A stretch of DNA of 8,243 nt from Sedimenticola sp. (GTDB taxonomy: Bacteria > Pseudomonadota > Gammaproteobacteria > Chromatiales > Chromatiaceae), in assembly GCA_027041035.1 (NCBI GenBank), contig JALULB010000283.1, positions 1 to 8,243 of the forward strand. The letters run 5' to 3'. A model generated the notes under the pieces. That model had not been told where the DNA came from, ran no database searches, and saw only the letters and a program-made list of their open reading frames with translations. The position numbers and the translations under genes were made by a program. Shown here one piece after another: positions 6,321 to 8,243 of this stretch; within the stretch, counting starts at the first letter, position 1, and every line of letters begins with the position of its first letter.

Positions 6321-6839
6321 TCAGAATCCTATGCCAATACCGCCGAAGGCGCCGCCGGAACCGACACCGAGATGAATGGTCGGCCGCACGCCCGAATAGG
6401 CGCTGGCGCGCGGCCACAAAAACAGGCTTTCCACCTCGACCTCGGGATACCGGTAGTCCGCCTCGCCAACCTTCGCCGCGACCAGCCCGCGAATGCGTCC
6501 GGAGACTGTCACCAGGCGGCCACTACGGTATTCCAGCGGGTCGAGGAAGGATGGGGAGAAAGCGATGAAGCGCCCGGCTGGCGATTCGCCGGTGCGCGGC
6601 TTGCCGGAGCCGTTCAGTGGATAGGCCAGTACCTCCAGCTGGGTACCGTTCGGCAGATTCTTCGTCGTAATGATGGAGCCACCCCATTGCACCAGACTGG
6701 CCGCGTAGCGATCGGGTTCGGCAAGCACCTCGCGTGGCGCGACCGTCAGCGCGCCGGCCGGACGCGGCACATTGACCGAAGCGCAGGAAACGAGCACTAC
6801 CGCGCCGAGCACGACAAGAAGCGTTTTTACGGTTTTCAT
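6321..6839 (-). CDS. Slp-family outer membrane lipoprotein
   Basis: A 172-residue lipoprotein of the Slp/YeaY family, which in E. coli is linked to starvation and stationary phase. The start is placed at ATG 6839, because MKTVKTLLVVLGAVVLVSC is a classic lipoprotein signal with lipobox LVSC and lipidated Cys19. The frame stays open upstream to 6914, but that would bury the signal. The conserved Slp core follows: a QWGGSIITTKNLPNGTQLEVLAYPL stretch from residue 51, then GRFIAFSPSFLDPLEY, GRLVTVSGRIRG and GEADYRYPEVEVE. The tail is glycine-rich (HLGVGSGGAFGGIGIGF). There is no Shine-Dalgarno at normal spacing; a perfect TATAAT ends 7 nt before the ATG, so the message may be leaderless. First gene of the operon with the M48 protease and MscS channel. 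A second Slp-like gene lies at 7854. Confidence 0.92.
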   Translation of the reverse strand: MKTVKTLLVVLGAVVLVSCASVNVPRPAGALTVAPREVLAEPDRYAASLVQWGGSIITTKNLPNGTQLEVLAYPLNGSGKPRTGESPAGRFIAFSPSFLDPLEYRSGRLVTVSGRIRGLVAAKVGEADYRYPEVEVESLFLWPRASAYSGVRPTIHLGVGSGGAFGGIGIGF

Positions 6840-6846
6840 GGATCGG

Positions 6847-6876
6847 ATTATATCGCCTCCGCCAGCCAAATGTCGG
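6847..6876 (-). promoter_or_regulatory. Sigma-70-type promoter of the slp-protease-mscS operon
   Basis: On the minus strand: CCGACA (6871-6876, 4 of 6 match to TTGACA), an 18-nt spacer, and a perfect TATAAT (6847-6852). Initiation 5-9 nt downstream of the -10 would fall on or beside the slp ATG. The -35 and most of the spacer lie inside one arm of a 21-bp inverted repeat. Confidence 0.6.
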
Positions 6877-6877
6877 A
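6857..6877. repeat. Left arm of a perfect 21-bp inverted repeat
   Basis: This 21-bp stretch is the exact reverse complement of 6986-7006, 108 bp away. Similarity continues outward, since both arms lead into TATAAT after 4 or 2 further bases. It overlaps the slp promoter. Confidence 0.9.
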
Positions 6878-6985
6878 TTCTAGCGTGCGTGCCATTGCGT
6901 TCCTGGCAAGGCACGAGGAGGCCGTGGGGCCACTCCCCACAACGACGAGCAACGCCGCCAGGGGCGGAAGGGTGCGTGCGGGAGT
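6878..6985. other. 108-bp spacer between inverted promoter copies
   Basis: No gene. It contains a perfect 6-bp hairpin with a 5-nt loop (6924-6929/6935-6940) lacking any T-run. The word GTGCGTGC occurs near both ends of the spacer in the same orientation. A smaller CCGCC-AGG-GGCGG hairpin lies near 6957-6967. On the minus strand this is the region between the sorted-protein stop (7023) and the slp promoter, so a terminator would be expected here, but none of the hairpins has a U-tract. Confidence 0.5.
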
Positions 6986-7006
6986 TCCGACATTTGGCTG
7001 GCGGAG
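6986..7006. repeat. Right arm of the perfect 21-bp inverted repeat
   Basis: Exact reverse complement of 6857-6877. It lies 16 bp beyond the stop codon of the sorted-protein gene (7023-7025). Confidence 0.9.
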
Positions 7007-7014
7007 ACTATAAT
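6987..7014 (+). promoter_or_regulatory. Promoter-like sequence facing right, antisense to the sorted-protein gene
   Basis: On the plus strand: CCGACA (6987-6992), a 16-nt spacer, and a perfect TATAAT (7009-7014). It is the mirror copy of the slp promoter. No plus-strand gene follows, so any transcript would start near 7021 and run antisense into the 3' end of the gene at 7023-7766. It may be functional antisense control or simply the by-product of a duplicated repeat arm. Confidence 0.35.
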
Positions 7015-7022
7015 AGCCCCGG

Positions 7023-7766
7023 TCAAGCGCGTCGGCGTCCCGGCAAACCGAACAGCAACGGCAACAACAGCCACGACACCGCCGGCGACGGCATCGGCGC
7101 CGCGCCGCTATCGACAGCGATCGAACGTATCTCCGCCTCGGCGCCGGCCGAGCTGGTATCGTCACCGAAGAACAAGAAGTTCGTGCTGCTGTACACCGGA
7201 TTGGTGTGCGCCGAGTAATCCCGTTGCAAGCCGCTCAGAAGCGCGCTGCCGTCGGCATACAGGGTATAGCCGGCACCCGAGAACGACAGCCTGTAATCGA
7301 CCAGCGATCCGGTATCGAAAAGGGCTTCCTCGCCATGAGTGAACAGCGGTGAGTCGTCCTGCGCCCAGATCCGATCCGTCCAGAAGCCCAGTTCGATACC
7401 GACCGCCGCCTCGTTCAGCACGATCACGCTGAACCCGGCACGATTCGGGTTGGCGTGACGCTCATCCACGAGCCGTAGCGTGAAATCGATGTCGAACGCG
7501 CCGCCCGCCGGCAACACCGGAACCCCCGGATGCAGGGTGCTGAACCAGCCGGCCTGTTCGGCGACCGGCGACACCAGGCGCGTGCCGCCAGTCACCGACT
7601 GCTGGCTGGCACTCGCGCCGAACAATGGATTGGTCAGATACAGCCAGCCCTGCGCGGAAGGCAGCGAGGACTGCGCGCCATCATAGAGATCGATAGGCAC
7701 GGCCATCGATGGCAGGGACACGAACAGCAGGCACAACGCCGGCGCGAAACGGGAAAAAACTTGCAT
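7023..7766 (-). CDS. Secreted protein with C-terminal sorting signal, choice-of-anchor-like
   Basis: A 247-residue exported protein. ATG 7766 is preferred: MQVFSRFAPALCLLFVSLPSM begins a clean signal peptide cleaved near Ala22, and GGTGA lies 7 nt upstream. A GTG at 7790 would add eight residues but has no ribosome-binding site. The body has the beta-rich pattern AGFSVIVLNEAAVGIELGF, then DRIWAQDDSPLFTHGEEALF, DYSAHTNPVYSSTNFLFFGDDTSSA. This resembles, from memory, the family named choice-of-anchor Y in annotation sets; that name is tentative. The C-terminus is a sorting signal: PMPSPAVSW, a hydrophobic LLLPLLFGL, then GRRRA. The proline-Ser-Trp start resembles that of the protein at 1667-2392, suggesting one sorting enzyme handles both. 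It lies 88 bp after an Slp-like gene and before the slp operon. Function unknown. Confidence 0.83.
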   Translation of the reverse strand: MQVFSRFAPALCLLFVSLPSMAVPIDLYDGAQSSLPSAQGWLYLTNPLFGASASQQSVTGGTRLVSPVAEQAGWFSTLHPGVPVLPAGGAFDIDFTLRLVDERHANPNRAGFSVIVLNEAAVGIELGFWTDRIWAQDDSPLFTHGEEALFDTGSLVDYRLSFSGAGYTLYADGSALLSGLQRDYSAHTNPVYSSTNFLFFGDDTSSAGAEAEIRSIAVDSGAAPMPSPAVSWLLLPLLFGLPGRRRA

Positions 7767-7853
7767 AGGGGATTCACCAAACAAAGGCACGGATTCTAGC
7801 AGATTCTGATTCCCGCGCGGTGCAAACGCTTCACGTTCCGAAGGGAGCGCGGC
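7767..7853 (-). promoter_or_regulatory. Short intergenic leader of the sorted-protein gene
   Basis: This 87-bp gap has a 6-bp inverted repeat (CCGCGC...GCGCGG) shortly after the upstream stop and three GAATC words in its middle on the minus strand. TAGAAT near 7793-7798 could be a -10, but no -35 at a suitable distance is seen. The gene may be co-transcribed with the Slp-like gene upstream. Confidence 0.3.
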
Positions 7854-8243
7854 TCAGTCGTCGCTTCGATGCGAATGATGCCGAGGATAATAGGGATAAC
7901 CCCACCAACCGTAACCCGGATAACCCCAGTACCAGGGGTCGTAGCCCCAAGGCGAGCAGCAGAATGGATCCCTGACCGGCACCGGCTCGCGGTAGACACC
8001 CCAGTCGCGCCAGCTATCGACCGCCACGACCGGGTAGCGATAATCGTACTCGCCGATCCTGCCGTGTTCGCTGCCGCTTACCCGGCCGATCACCGTGACG
8101 CGCGTACCCGATGCATGCGCGGCGGGATCGACGAAGCCAGCGATCACCGCGAGAAAACGACCCGAGGACTGGCCCTCGATATCCGGCAGGCCATTGCCAC
8201 TCAGCGGTCGCGACAGAATCTCCAGCACCGAACTGCTGTTGCG
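7854..8243 (-). CDS. Slp-family lipoprotein, partial (N-terminus off the right edge)
   Basis: The last 129 residues of a second Slp-like protein, open to the right edge, so the true start and lipobox are outside the window; an internal GTG at 8228 is not the start. Conserved Slp features are LEILSRPL (compare LEVLAYPL in the paralogue), GRFLAVIAGFVDPAAHASGTRVTVIGRVSG and GEYDYRYPVVAVDSW. The tail is unlike that of the other paralogue: from the DPFCCSPWGY stretch onward it is very rich in Tyr, Trp, Gly and Pro and ends HHSHRSDD. Aromatic tails of this sort occur in Slp relatives; a surface or metal-binding role for the His/Cys residues is only a guess. It is the most upstream gene seen in this minus-strand series and may belong with the sorted-protein gene 88 bp downstream. 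Confidence 0.85.
   Translation of the reverse strand, partial: RNSSSVLEILSRPLSGNGLPDIEGQSSGRFLAVIAGFVDPAAHASGTRVTVIGRVSGSEHGRIGEYDYRYPVVAVDSWRDWGVYREPVPVRDPFCCSPWGYDPWYWGYPGYGWWGYPYYPRHHSHRSDD

Noticed and set aside
5096..6568. A 490-codon plus-strand open frame
   Set aside because: Antisense to the M48 protease and slp. The peptide is an Arg/Gln/His-rich sequence typical of antisense translation of GC-rich genes.
6840..6914. Upstream start for slp giving 25 extra residues
   Set aside because: It would place the lipoprotein signal internally and its start overlaps the promoter region.
6924..6940. Terminator for the sorted-protein gene
   Set aside because: A good 6-bp hairpin, but no T-run follows on the minus strand.
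7767..7790. GTG start for the sorted protein at 7790
   Set aside because: No ribosome-binding site, and the ATG at 7766 gives a better signal peptide and has GGTGA at good spacing.
1..8243. CRISPR array, tRNA, rRNA or intact insertion sequence
   Set aside because: No regularly spaced direct repeats, no cloverleaf or rRNA-like sequence, and no transposase or integrase frame were seen on either strand.

Overview
The window looks like chromosomal DNA from a GC-rich gammaproteobacterium. This rests on family content (Slp lipoproteins, a bacterial Ste24p-type M48 protease, an MscS channel, two proteins with exosortase-type C-terminal sorting signals) and on codon and GC character, not on any marker gene. 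All convincing protein genes lie on the minus strand, so transcription reads from right to left. The long plus-strand frames opposite them are antisense shadows.

Reading in the direction of transcription: at the right edge is the C-terminal part of an Slp-like lipoprotein (7854-8243, 5' end outside the window). Next is a secreted protein with a C-terminal sorting signal (7023-7766), then a compact three-gene operon: Slp lipoprotein (6321-6839), integral-membrane M48/Ste24p-like metalloprotease (5081-6319) and MscS-family channel (3969-5084). One base separates slp from the protease gene, and the protease stop overlaps the mscS start as ATGA. All three products are envelope proteins, so a role in envelope maintenance or stress is a reasonable inference. 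The slp promoter sits inside one arm of a perfect 21-bp inverted repeat whose other arm (6986-7006) carries a second outward-facing promoter-like sequence.

Downstream of mscS is a gene-free stretch of about 1.57 kb (2393-3968), the least explained part of the window. It holds (i) a minus-strand intrinsic terminator preceded by two further hairpins with C-rich loops (3736-3834), a candidate small RNA or structured 3'UTR; (ii) a 313-bp nested inverted-repeat element (3351-3663) containing a perfect 16-bp palindrome and a series of small hairpins with GGA loops; and (iii) AT-richer DNA with a doubtful reading frame (2512-2868).

The left part holds a second protein with a sorting signal (1667-2392), a structured 200-nt leader, and a large CotA/bilirubin-oxidase-like multicopper oxidase (1-1466) whose C-terminal copper ligands lie off the left edge. 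The oxidase does not appear as a closed frame because it has no stop in the window, but it reads without interruption for 488 codons and has clear copper-binding motifs.

No tRNA, rRNA, CRISPR array, intact insertion sequence or phage gene was seen. The most unusual signals are the non-coding ones: the GGA-hairpin inverted-repeat element, the C-rich-loop RNA with its possible pairing to the Shine-Dalgarno of the sorted-protein gene, and the paired inverted promoters.
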